From contig NZ_JAHTKP010000015.1 of NCBI RefSeq assembly GCF_019192735.1, positions 1-64,000 of the forward strand: a DNA stretch of 64,000 nt. Direction: 5' to 3'. Below the pieces are notes generated by a model. That model was not told the origin of the DNA and did not search any database. It saw only the letters and a program-made list of their open reading frames with translations. This stretch comes from Kitasatospora aureofaciens (lineage in GTDB: Bacteria > Actinomycetota > Actinomycetes > Streptomycetales > Streptomycetaceae). The position numbers were made by a program, and so were the translations under genes. Shown piece after piece: positions 15,180-24,745 of the stretch; the first letter of the stretch is position 1; each line of letters starts with the position of its first letter.

Positions 15180-16172
15180 ATGTCCGGTATTGAGATCATC
15201 ACCGAACCGGCTACCGGCTCCGCCATTGCGCAAAAGCTCGTCCACAAGTCGGACGCGGACGAGGTCTTCCTCACATTCTGGCGCCGGACCGGGCCCGACT
15301 CGTTCTCGGTGACCGCACACTGGCCTTCAGACCGGCCATTCTACCGAGCGGCGGACGGCGGCTTCGAGCCGCTGCTGGTGACCGAGACAGTTCGTCAACT
15401 CTTCCCGCTGATCTGCCATGTTGGGTACGACACGCCCTTCGACCACCATCTGGTGTGGGAGAGCTACCGGTACGAGCTGGATCCGGCGGTGCTGCGGTGC
15501 GACGGCGGACCGATCGAACTCGAACTGCGGGTGGTCTGTTCCGAGCTGGTCCACCGGAGATCCCAGCTGGCCGGCATGACGATGGACGTGGACCTCCTGC
15601 GGGACGGGAATCGACTCGCCTCGGCCTGTTCCCGGTTCACCGTCCAGGCCCACGGGATCTATGTGCGGCTGCGCGGGGGGAATTCGGACAGCATACAGGC
15701 GATGGCGGCCGCACCGGCGGCCCCCGAGGGAATTTCCGCCGAATACGCCGGGCGGCCGGACCGGGCCGACGTGGTGCTTTCCGATATCCCACCCGGCGGG
15801 AGGCCGGAGGCAATATCGGGGGCAATACCGGAGCCAATACCGGAGGCAATGGCCGACGGAATGCCCGAGGCCGCGGCGGGAAATCTGCGCGCCTGGTGGC
15901 TGCGGGTGGACACCGCGCACCGGAAGTTCTTCGACCACCCCGTCGACCACGCCCCCGGCATGCTGCTGCTGGAGGCCGCCCGCCAGGCCGCGCGGGCCGC
16001 GCTGCACCCGCTCCCGGCCCTCCCGGTGGCCATGTCCGCCGCCTTCCACCGGTACGTGGACCTGGATGCCCCCTGTCGGATCACGGCCCGGGTCGAGTCG
16101 CCCGCGCTGGTCCGGGTCACCGCCGAACAGCACGGCCGGCTCTGCTTCACCGCGGACGTCGGCGCAGCGTGA
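15180..16172 (+). CDS. afsA: AfsA-family gamma-butyrolactone synthase
   Basis: This 330-residue AfsA/ScbA-like protein has two hot-dog repeats. The N-terminal half has KLVHKSDADEVFLTFWRRTG near residue 19-38 and VTETVRQLFPLICHVGYDTP near 67-86. The C-terminal half has FFDHPVDHAPGMLLLEAARQAARAA, with the DHAPGM-type motif of the second repeat. AfsA condenses a 3-ketoacyl-ACP with dihydroxyacetone phosphate to start butanolide signal synthesis. It is divergent from its likely receptor. A run of 12-bp repeats encodes part of the linker between the two domains (15806-15853). Confidence 0.88.
   Translation: MSGIEIITEPATGSAIAQKLVHKSDADEVFLTFWRRTGPDSFSVTAHWPSDRPFYRAADGGFEPLLVTETVRQLFPLICHVGYDTPFDHHLVWESYRYELDPAVLRCDGGPIELELRVVCSELVHRRSQLAGMTMDVDLLRDGNRLASACSRFTVQAHGIYVRLRGGNSDSIQAMAAAPAAPEGISAEYAGRPDRADVVLSDIPPGGRPEAISGAIPEPIPEAMADGMPEAAAGNLRAWWLRVDTAHRKFFDHPVDHAPGMLLLEAARQAARAALHPLPALPVAMSAAFHRYVDLDAPCRITARVESPALVRVTAEQHGRLCFTADVGAA
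15806..15853 (+). repeat. 12-bp tandem repeat within the AfsA interdomain linker
   Basis: Four units of GGAGGCAATAcc-type sequence follow each other at 15806, 15818, 15830 and 15842. They encode the linker motif with recurring (P/A/G)-E/A-(A/P)-I residues between the two hot-dog domains. The length is a multiple of three, so the frame is kept. Confidence 0.7.
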
Positions 16173-16345
16173 GTCGGTGGGCCGGCCCGCCTGCGCCGGT
16201 GGACCTGCCCGAGGGCCGCACCTCCACCCGTACGGAGGGGGTGGGGGCAAGGCACCGGGTAAGGCCCGCCTAGGCTGTATGCCAAGCAAACCGGGCGAAC
16301 CGGACCCACTCCAGGGGCCACAAAGACGGAAAGCAGGACCCGCCG

Positions 16346-17335
16346 ATGGGCGACGGAATGTCAGGAATGCACCACCACGGCGGGATGACCCACCTAGGCC
16401 CGTTCACCCTCTCCAACGTCTGGACCTGGTCCCCCGACTGGGTGTTCCTGATCGGCAGCCTGATCGCCCTGGCGCTCTACGCGGCCGGCGTGGTCCGGCT
16501 CCACCGGCGCGGCGACCGCTGGCCGATCGGCCGGACGGTCGGCTGGGCGGCCGGCGTCGGCACGGTGATCCTGGTCACCTGCACCGGGCTGAACGACTAC
16601 GGCATGGCGCTGTTCAGCGCGCACATGATCCAGCACATGGTGCTCTCCATGCTGTCGCCGATCCTGCTGCTGCTCGGCGCCCCGATCACGCTGGCGCTGC
16701 GCGCACTGCGTCCGGCCGGCAAGGGGCGTCCGCGCGGGCCGCGCGAGCTGCTGGTGGCGCTGCTGCACAGCCGCTATGTCAAGGTGATCTCGCACCCGGC
16801 GTTCACCATCCCGCTGTTCATCGCGAGCCTGTACGGGGTCTACTTCACCCCGCTGTTCGACTTCCTGATGCAGTACCGCGCCGGGCACATCTTCATGATG
16901 GTGCACTTCCTGGCCACCGGTCTGGCGTTCTTCTGGCCGATCATGGGCGTGGACCCGGGCCCGAACCGCCCCGGCCACGTGATGCGGATCATCGAGCTGT
17001 TCATGGGCATGCCGTTCCACGCCTTCTTCGGCGTGGCGGTGATGATGGCCAACCACCAGCTGGTCAGCACGTTCACGGCGGCGGGCGCACCGCCCGGCAC
17101 CGACCTGCTGGCGGACCAGAAGCTGGCCGGCGGCATCACGTGGGCGTTCGGCGAGATCCCGACCGCGATCGTGCTGATCGCGCTGGTGTACCAGTGGATG
17201 CGCTCCGAGCAGCGCCAGGCCCGCCGCGCCGACCGTGCCGAGGAGCGCAGCGGCGACGCCGAGCTGGAGGCGTACAACGCCTACCTGGCGTCGCTCGACA
17301 AGCGCGGCCGGCGCCCGGCGGCCGACGCGAGCTGA
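16346..17335 (+). CDS. ctaG: Cytochrome c oxidase assembly protein, Caa3-type CtaG family
   Basis: This 329-residue integral membrane protein of the Caa3_CtaG family has about seven hydrophobic segments and the His-rich conserved loops of the family (HMIQHMVLSMLSPILLL near residue 95-110, and MMVHFLATGLAFFWP near 186-200). It starts with a Met/His-rich segment (MSGMHHHGGM), consistent with copper delivery to cytochrome oxidase. It acts in the plasma membrane. Transcribed alone here, with a terminator at 17356-17393. Confidence 0.88.
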   Translation: MGDGMSGMHHHGGMTHLGPFTLSNVWTWSPDWVFLIGSLIALALYAAGVVRLHRRGDRWPIGRTVGWAAGVGTVILVTCTGLNDYGMALFSAHMIQHMVLSMLSPILLLLGAPITLALRALRPAGKGRPRGPRELLVALLHSRYVKVISHPAFTIPLFIASLYGVYFTPLFDFLMQYRAGHIFMMVHFLATGLAFFWPIMGVDPGPNRPGHVMRIIELFMGMPFHAFFGVAVMMANHQLVSTFTAAGAPPGTDLLADQKLAGGITWAFGEIPTAIVLIALVYQWMRSEQRQARRADRAEERSGDAELEAYNAYLASLDKRGRRPAADAS

Positions 17336-17355
17336 GCATCCGTCCTTCCAGCCCT

Positions 17356-17393
17356 GGAACCCCCGTCCCGGAACGCCCCGGAACGGGGGTTCC
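17356..17393 (+). terminator. Hairpin terminator downstream of ctaG
   Basis: GGAACCCCCGTCCCGG pairs with CCGGAACGGGGGTTCC with one G-U/mismatch across a 6-nt loop. It is placed 20 bp after the ctaG stop and before the YdcF-family gene. Confidence 0.75.
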
Positions 17394-17413
17394 GCCGTAG
17401 GCGTTCGGAAGGT

Positions 17414-18055
17414 ATGCACGTCCTCCTGATCGTCGCCGTCCTGCTCGGCGGGTACGCCCTGCTGTGGCTGCTCGGCTTCCTCGGCCGGGCGCTGCACCAC
17501 CACCGGCGGCCCGTCCCGGCCGGTGCCGACTACCTGGTCGTGCTGGGCGCCGGGCTGGACGGCTGCGAGCCCGCGGCGCCGCTGGCGGCCCGGCTGGACG
17601 CGGCGCTGGAACGTTTCGCCGCCGAGGAGGCCGCGGGGTACGAGCCGCTGCTCCTCGTCACGGGCGGGAAGGGCGCGCACGAGGAGTGCACCGAGGCCGC
17701 CGCGATGGCCCGCTACCTGGCCGCCCGGGGCGTCCCCGCAGGGCGGATCCGGCGCGAGGAGCGGGCGGTGAACACGGCCGAGAACTTGCGGTTCAGCGCG
17801 GCGCTGATGGCCGCCGAGCGGCCCGGCTACCGGTGCACCGTCGTCACCAGCGGCTTCCACGTCGTCCGCTCCGCGCTCGCCGCCCGCCGGGCGGGCGTCC
17901 CCGGCCGGGTGGCCGGCGCGGACGGTCTGCTCGCGCACGGGCCGTACGCGCTGCTGCGGGAGGCGGTCGGGACGGCGCTGGCGTACCCGAGGGCCAATGC
18001 CGCCGCCGTCGTGCTGTTGGCCGCGGCCGGGGTGACCGTCGGCCTCTCCCGATAG
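17414..18055 (+). CDS. YdcF/SanA (DUF218) family membrane-anchored protein
   Basis: This 213-residue protein has an N-terminal hydrophobic segment (LLIVAVLLGGYALLWLLGFL) and then the DUF218 core: DYLVVLGAGLDGCEPAAPLA, LLLVTGGKGAHEECTEA, EERAVNTAENLRFS and VVTSGFHVVRSALAARRAG. Such proteins are exported or membrane-anchored, with roles suggested in envelope integrity. It begins about 20 bp after the ctaG terminator, so it has its own promoter or reads through. Confidence 0.85.
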   Translation: MHVLLIVAVLLGGYALLWLLGFLGRALHHHRRPVPAGADYLVVLGAGLDGCEPAAPLAARLDAALERFAAEEAAGYEPLLLVTGGKGAHEECTEAAAMARYLAARGVPAGRIRREERAVNTAENLRFSAALMAAERPGYRCTVVTSGFHVVRSALAARRAGVPGRVAGADGLLAHGPYALLREAVGTALAYPRANAAAVVLLAAAGVTVGLSR

Positions 18056-18083
18056 CCCACGACAGCCGACGGCACAAACGCGG

Positions 18084-18120
18084 GGCGGCCCCCGGGTCCG
18101 CGAGGGACCCGGGGACCGCC
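18084..18120. terminator. Bidirectional hairpin terminator
   Basis: A 16-bp near-perfect stem (GGCGGCCCCCGGGTCC at 18084-18099 with GGACCCGGGGACCGCC at 18105-18120) encloses a short loop. It separates the convergent YdcF and icd genes. Confidence 0.8.
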
Positions 18121-18142
18121 CGGTGCGTCAACTCCGCCGAGG

Positions 18143-20362
<2,220 letters not shown>

Positions 20363-20389
20363 CGGTACTCCGCTTCACGTCTCCAACGT

Positions 20390-20401
20390 CTTGACGTCAA
20401 G
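20390..20401. promoter_or_regulatory. Palindrome in the icd upstream region
   Basis: CTTGACGTCAAG is a perfect 12-bp palindrome 28 bp upstream of the icd start. It is followed by AGATATCT, a second palindrome. It could be an operator for icd. No -10/-35 pair at the standard spacing is clear. Confidence 0.35.
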
Positions 20402-20516
20402 ATATCTCGTCATGGGCCCCTCGCTCCACCTCCCCCCGCCCCGGAGCGTGCGCCGGGCACCCCGGGGGCGCGGCGGCGGTCGGTTCCACGGTGGTCCCGG
20501 GGCGGGCCGGAGGCAA

Positions 20517-20568
20517 GCGGAGGGGCGTCACCGGCCGGTCAGCGGAGGGGCGTCAGCGGCCGGTCAGC
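20517..20568. repeat. 25-bp tandem duplication across a stop codon
   Basis: GCGGAGGGGCGTCA-CGGCCGGTCA occurs twice in direct tandem with one C/G difference, and the second copy contains the stop codon of the DUF4180 gene. The first copy may be a duplicated gene end, so that an alternative 3' end was created. Confidence 0.6.
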
Positions 20569-20924
20569 CGGGCCTCCAGCTCGGCCTCGTCGGCGAGGAA
20601 CCAGAGCTGCGTGCCGCGGTTGCTCTCCCGGACGAAGTCGCGCAGGGCGTCGCTCGCGGCCACGTGGTCGGCGATGTCCCCGAGGACGACGAGGCCCGTG
20701 CGGTAGTTGACGAACTTCTGGACGATGCCGCCGGCGACGCGCGTCCGGAGGACGAAGAAGTCCGGGTGCAGCCGGGCGGTGGGGACGACCACCCAGGACG
20801 CGCCGTGGCCGAAGGCGTCGCCGATCACGTCCATCGCGTCCTGCTCGGTGCGGATCGGGGCGCCGTCGGCGGGCAGCCGCAGGATCGCCTCGGCGGGCAG
20901 CCGCGGAATCGTCGGGTCCGGCAT
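20553..20924 (-). CDS. DUF4180 domain protein
   Basis: This 123-residue protein matches the DUF4180 family: TEQDAMDVIGDAFGHGASWVV, PHPDFF-type segment RLHPDFFVLRT, and AGGIVQKFVNYRTGLVVLGDI. The family has an alpha/beta sandwich fold, and some relatives resemble STAS-like or regulatory domains. Function unknown. It begins 1 bp after the HTH gene stop (20926), so the two are a regulator-partner operon, and the HTH protein probably controls or works with it. Confidence 0.8.
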   Translation of the reverse strand: MPDPTIPRLPAEAILRLPADGAPIRTEQDAMDVIGDAFGHGASWVVVPTARLHPDFFVLRTRVAGGIVQKFVNYRTGLVVLGDIADHVAASDALRDFVRESNRGTQLWFLADEAELEARLTGR

Positions 20925-20925
20925 G

Positions 20926-21345
20926 TCACATCTCCCTGGTCAGCGTGTTGACGATGGCGAGCAACGCGGCGGTGTCGCCCGGGTCGCCGAGGATGATCAA
21001 CCGCAGGGTCTCGCGCTCCTCGTCGTGGACGGTCTCGACGTGCAGCGGCCGGCCGCCCTCGCGCGGGCCGGCGATCGCGGCGAGGACGGTGGTGGTCAGC
21101 CGGTCCGCCGTCGCCCGGTCGATCTCCTCGATCCGTACGACGGACGACACCTCGGCACGCTGCCGGCCGGTGGGCGGCGCGGCGACCGGGCCGCCCGTGA
21201 GGGCCTCCAGGTCCGCGCGGGCGATCCGGTACTGCTTGCCGATCCTGGTCGCGGCGAGACGCCCGTCGCGGATGTAGCCGCGGACGGTGCGCACGTGCAG
21301 GCCGAGCAGTTCGGCCACCTGTTCCACCGAGTAGTACTGCACCAC
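20926..21345 (-). CDS. Excisionase/MerR-like HTH protein with C-terminal DUF4180-associated domain
   Basis: This 139-residue protein has an N-terminal winged helix of excisionase type (YYSVEQVAELLGLHVRTVRG, YIRDGRLAATRIGKQYRIAR, positions 3-45). Its C-terminal half (SSVVRIEEIDRATADRLTTTV, RPLHVETVHDEERETLRLII) is a small alpha/beta domain. The start is one of two adjacent GTG codons at 21342-21345. The protein is a likely transcriptional regulator of its own operon. Confidence 0.78.
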   Translation of the reverse strand: MVQYYSVEQVAELLGLHVRTVRGYIRDGRLAATRIGKQYRIARADLEALTGGPVAAPPTGRQRAEVSSVVRIEEIDRATADRLTTTVLAAIAGPREGGRPLHVETVHDEERETLRLIILGDPGDTAALLAIVNTLTREM

Positions 21346-21580
21346 CTGCGCCCGTCCTCTCCGACTTCCCTATCGTTACGCAAACTATCATCAGAAAGGG
21401 ATATTTAAGGAAGGATGCGGAGTGGTGTAGTCCAATCGAGTGAGTCGCCCGTCAGGAGTGCGTCAACGCACCACCTCATTCGGTCAACGCTGCGTCAGGA
21501 CCGGCGACGGTTGGCCGATCCCGGCCTAGCTTCGAAGAAGCAGTTCCGGCAGGCACCACCACCCATTGGGGAGCACCCGC

Positions 21581-21910
21581 ATGGCCCGCGTCGTCTGGCA
21601 CGTTCCGGTCACCGTCAACTCGTCCGTTCACGGCACCGGAAGCACCAACGCACTCCGTCTCTTCCGCCTGCGCGACGGCCGCCGCTGCGCCGTCGGATTC
21701 TCCACCCCCGAGTCCCTCGCCGCCCTCCTCGGGCCGGACCAGGCCTACACCGAACTCGGCGAGCCCGCCCTGCGCGAGCTGACCGCGCCGCTCGGCGTCG
21801 ACACCCTCGTCCTGGACCCGCGCCTGGTCGCCCCGCCCGTCACCGCCCCCACCGCCCCGCCCACCCAGGCCCCGACCCCGACCCCGACCGCACAACTCCA
21901 GCACCGGTGA
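21581..21910 (+). CDS. SAV_915 family protein
   Basis: This 109-residue protein matches the SAV_915/SseB-like family: LRLFRLRDGRRCAVGFSTPE, SLAALLGPDQAYTELGEPAL and LRELTAPLGVDTLVLDPRLV. The family occurs only in streptomycetes and relatives, with no known activity. ATG 21581 (MARVVWHVPV) is preferred over 21566 because the protein family begins there. Its stop overlaps the GTG start of the next gene. Confidence 0.75.
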   Translation: MARVVWHVPVTVNSSVHGTGSTNALRLFRLRDGRRCAVGFSTPESLAALLGPDQAYTELGEPALRELTAPLGVDTLVLDPRLVAPPVTAPTAPPTQAPTPTPTAQLQHR

Positions 21911-22233
21911 CCGCCCTCCAACTGGTCCCGGGCGACGAGGAGCCCGAAGCAGGACGGCCCGAACCGGCCCGGGCGCTGCACGCGCTCGCCCGGGTCAGCT
22001 TCGGGCCCGTCCCCCTCGACTTCGACCGCCTCGCGGCCGAGTACCCGGCCGTCCAGAGCGGCCTCGCCCTCGCCGGCGACGCCGACCTGGAACTCCGCCT
22101 CGCCTGCACCGGCCCGGACGAGCTCCGCGCCGTCGCCGCCGCCCTCCAACGGGCCGGCGCCGCCCGCGTCCGGATCGACCTTGTCTTGCGCGCCCTCACC
22201 CCGGGGCCGCCGGCCCTGCGGTCGGTGCCGTGA
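21907..22233 (+). CDS. Hypothetical protein, coupled to the SAV_915 gene
   Basis: This 108-residue protein starts at GTG 21907, overlapping the previous stop (GTGA), so it is likely translationally coupled. It contains LEQ-free acidic/hydrophobic segments such as VSFGPVPLDFDRLAAEYPAV and GDADLELRLACTGPDELRAV. It may be a small alpha/beta protein related to its neighbour. No known domain is recognised. Confidence 0.6.
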   Translation: MTALQLVPGDEEPEAGRPEPARALHALARVSFGPVPLDFDRLAAEYPAVQSGLALAGDADLELRLACTGPDELRAVAAALQRAGAARVRIDLVLRALTPGPPALRSVP

Positions 22234-22431
22234 GCGTGGAACGGTCAATTCCGTTGCCTGGATTGATAGTTGGGTGAATATCCAGTAGCGGTCAGGACCG
22301 GGCGGCACGTAGCGTGCGCGTGGAACCGGCCGACCGGGCCGGATCCACGGCACGCTCCGGCGCGACCGGTTGCTCCGAAGCCCGCCGTCGGTCCGGAGCC
22401 GGTCGCTCGTCCTAGGAACAGGTGATCGGAC

Positions 22432-23166
22432 TTGTCTCGCTCCGCGCTGCGCCCGGCCCTGGGCACGGCGGCCGCCCTGGCCGCCCTGATCCTGGCGGCG
22501 CCCTCGGCGCTCGCCGCCTCCGCACCGGCCCCGGACCCGGGCGGCGACGACGCCGCGGTCTCGGTCGCGGTCTTCGGTGACGAGAGCCTGGTCGACGGGC
22601 AGGAACTCACCGTCGCCGACCTGGCCCGCGACCACGGCGTCGACGCCGGTCTCCTCCAGGCGTACGGCCAGGGCACCGTGCCGGACGACTCCGCCCCGCA
22701 GGGCGACCCCGAGGCCCCGGACGTCGAGGCCCCGGACGTCCAGGCCCCGGACGCTGCCGCGCCGTCCGTCCAGGCCGCCGGCGACCCGGCGTACGCCCTG
22801 GTGACCAGCTGGACCTCCAGCGACCACCGCACGGTCAACCTCCGGCGGGGCAACGCCTCCTGGGGCCTGACCAAGATCGAGCAGAAGCACAACCTCAACG
22901 TGGCCGCCGTCCGGACCACCACCCGCTACCCCGCGCCCGGCTGGCCGAAGAAGCAGGCCAACCCGGACAGTTGGAACTACGTCACCAGGGTCGATCACGT
23001 GCGCTGCTCGGGGTGGCTCTGGTGGCGGACCTGCAAGGTCGTCGAGTTCACCAACGTGACGGTGACGGTGAACTACGGCAACGCCAAGGGCGTCATCACC
23101 GCGTACTGCCTGGGCGTCGCCGGCCGCTGCCCGGACTGGGTGAAGAACGCCGCCAACGCCGCCTGA
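22432..23166 (+). CDS. Secreted protein of unknown function (TTG start)
   Basis: This 244-residue protein starts at TTG with AGGTGATC about 8 nt upstream. A signal peptide is present (AALAALILAAPSALAASAPA, cleavage near ASA). The next 60 residues contain short acidic repeats (PEAPDVEAPDVQAPD). The C-terminal 120 residues (YALVTSWTSSDHRTVNLRRG, WNYVTRVDHVRCSGWLWWRT, VTVNYGNAKGVITAYCLG) include four Cys and may form a disulfide-bonded beta domain. Extracellular; function unknown. A 16-bp tandem repeat array lies just downstream. Confidence 0.65.
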   Translation: MSRSALRPALGTAAALAALILAAPSALAASAPAPDPGGDDAAVSVAVFGDESLVDGQELTVADLARDHGVDAGLLQAYGQGTVPDDSAPQGDPEAPDVEAPDVQAPDAAAPSVQAAGDPAYALVTSWTSSDHRTVNLRRGNASWGLTKIEQKHNLNVAAVRTTTRYPAPGWPKKQANPDSWNYVTRVDHVRCSGWLWWRTCKVVEFTNVTVTVNYGNAKGVITAYCLGVAGRCPDWVKNAANAA

Positions 23167-23205
23167 CCCGCGGTCACGCGATACGCGCCTCCCCCGGCTC
23201 CGGAT

Positions 23206-23317
23206 GATCCCGGGCACGGGCGATCCCGGGCACGGGCGATCCCGGGCACGGGCGATCCCGGGCACGGGCGATCCCGGGCACGGGCGATCCCGGGCACGGG
23301 CGGTCCCGGGCCGGGGG
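23206..23317. repeat. 16-bp tandem repeat array, about seven copies
   Basis: Six identical copies of GATCCCGGGCACGGGC (starting at 23206, 23222, 23238, 23254, 23270 and 23286) are followed by one degenerate copy. The unit has a CCCGGG core. The array lies between the secreted-protein gene and the next gene. No spacers separate the units, so it is a minisatellite. Confidence 0.9.
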
Positions 23318-23370
23318 AGGCACAATCGGTCCCTGACCACCTGGAAGCCCCGGGAAAGGCGAGCCGGACC

Positions 23371-23982
23371 ATGGCGTCGGACCAACAGCAGCTGCAGCGC
23401 GGGTACTTCCTGCGCGAGGCCGCCGCACTTCAGCGGACCAACACGGACGGCTCCCGCCGCCTGAGCCGGATCGCCTTCCCCACCGCCGAGGGCCCGGCGG
23501 ACGCTCCCCTCGCTCTCGTCACGACGGCCGGCCCGGGTACCTCCGGGCCGGCGCTACGCCTGGCGACCACCGCGACCCGGGACGACCTGTACGCCGCCCT
23601 CGCCGGCGAGGGCGGCTGGGCCCCGCCGGACCCGGCCCCGCTGACCCGGCTCCCGCTCACCGCCCCGGCACCGCCGCTGCTGGTCTACGCCGACCTGCTC
23701 GACGACCTCGGCGACCTCCTCTTCACCCTCACCGGCTACCCCGCCGACGTCGGCCACCCGGAGATCGCCGCCCGCCTCGACGCCGTCGGCCTCACCGGCG
23801 CGACGACCGCCGTGGTCGAGCTGACCGCCCTCGGCGCCACCCGCCGGGTCCGCATCCCGCTGGACTCCGGTGTCCCGCTGGTGGCCGTCCCGCTCGAAAT
23901 CGCCGAGCATCTGCTGAGCGTCCGACGCTCCGCCGCCGACGAGGAACCCGAGACCGAGTGGGACTACCCCGTCGGCGGATAG
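23371..23982 (+). CDS. Hypothetical protein
   Basis: This 203-residue protein has no hydrophobic segment and no recognised domain. Its composition is Ala/Leu/Pro/Thr-rich, with blocks such as LVYADLLDDLGDLLFTLTGYP and VPLEIAEHLLSVRRSAADEE. It is not obviously part of an operon. A 66-bp MITE-like repeat begins at its stop codon. Codon use looks genuine, but function is unknown. Confidence 0.6.
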   Translation: MASDQQQLQRGYFLREAAALQRTNTDGSRRLSRIAFPTAEGPADAPLALVTTAGPGTSGPALRLATTATRDDLYAALAGEGGWAPPDPAPLTRLPLTAPAPPLLVYADLLDDLGDLLFTLTGYPADVGHPEIAARLDAVGLTGATTAVVELTALGATRRVRIPLDSGVPLVAVPLEIAEHLLSVRRSAADEEPETEWDYPVGG

Positions 23983-24047
23983 GGCCCGTCGTCAAACTCC
24001 CGCCTGCGCGCCGAGGTCCGGGCGGACGACGGGAGTTCGACGCCGGG
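23982..24047. mobile_element. 66-bp short derivative of the terminal-inverted-repeat element
   Basis: The left end GGGCCCGTCGTCAAACTCCCG-like sequence (23982-24002) and the right end CGGGAGTTCGACGCCGGG (24030-24047) are inverted copies with two mismatches. They share the internal GCCTGCGCGCCGA block with the 204-bp element at 27121-27324. The copy probably arose by internal deletion. It overlaps the stop of the preceding gene and lies next to the truncated EamA gene. Confidence 0.6.
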
Positions 24048-24055
24048 AAGCCCTC

Positions 24056-24439
24056 TTACTCCCGGGCGAGGGCCGCGATCGCGGCGAGCAGCAGCGCCGA
24101 GCCGGCGGCCAGGCCCGCGGTGAGCGGCTCGCCGAGGAAGGCCACGCCGATCACGGCCGCCGTCGCCGGTTCGAGCAGGACCAGGACGGCGGCCGTGGTG
24201 CCCGGGACGGCCGTCAGGCCGCTGAAGTACCAGCGGTAGGCGAACAGGGTCGGCACCGTCCCGAGGAACAGCAGCGCTCCGCCGGTCAGCGCCGGGTCGC
24301 CCTCCGTCGGCAGGACGCCCTGGGCCGCCGCGAGCGGCAGCAGGCAGAGCAGGCCGGTCGCGAACGCGCCCCAGGCGACGGCGGCGGCCGAGATGGACAG
24401 CATTCCGTGCCGGAACGGCACGGCGGCATGCGAAGTCAT
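24056..24439 (-). pseudogene. Truncated EamA/DMT-family transporter (C-terminal half only)
   Basis: The frame encodes about 127 residues corresponding to the C-terminal EamA repeat, with GALLFLGTVPTLFAYRWYFS, AVPGTTAAVLVLLEPATAAV and IGVAFLGEPLTAGLAAGSAL. Full DMT transporters have two such repeats and about 280-300 residues; the N-terminal five helices are missing. An unrelated short MTSHAAVPFRHG leader precedes the surviving helix. The gene is most likely decayed, perhaps by a deletion, and is flanked by a mobile-element derivative at 23982-24047. Confidence 0.75.
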
Positions 24440-24745
24440 GCGTCGTTTCTCCACGATGAGGTGCCGGTCGATGTCCGCTGGTCGAGCGGGCGGCAGCCAT
24501 CGCCCCGGCGGCATCAGCGCCACCGGGCCGGATTCTGTGGAGTACGCCGCCCGCTAGCGGACGGGCGGCGGGAGGATCACGAAACGCACCGGGGCCACCC
24601 TACGCCTCGGGGAAGTCGCCCAGGTCGGCCCGCAGTTGGGCGGTCCGCCCCTGGTCGACTCTTCCGGGTCGTGCCTGGTCTCTGCCATGATCGTTTGAGG
24701 CCGGCCCACGGGCGCCGGCCGACACTTCTCGGGGGGAGAACCGGC
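24440..24745. other. Intergenic region, no gene recognised
   Basis: Between the EamA remnant and the PQQ-propeller gene there is no convincing coding sequence. An imperfect GC-rich inverted repeat lies near 24545-24570 (CCGCCCG then CGGGCGG). A purine-rich ribosome binding site GGGGGGAG precedes the PQQ gene ATG. Upstream deletion of EamA sequence is suggested. Confidence 0.45.

Noticed and set aside
23206..23317. Possible CRISPR-like repeat array
   Set aside because: The 16-bp units are directly contiguous with no spacers and no cas genes are nearby.
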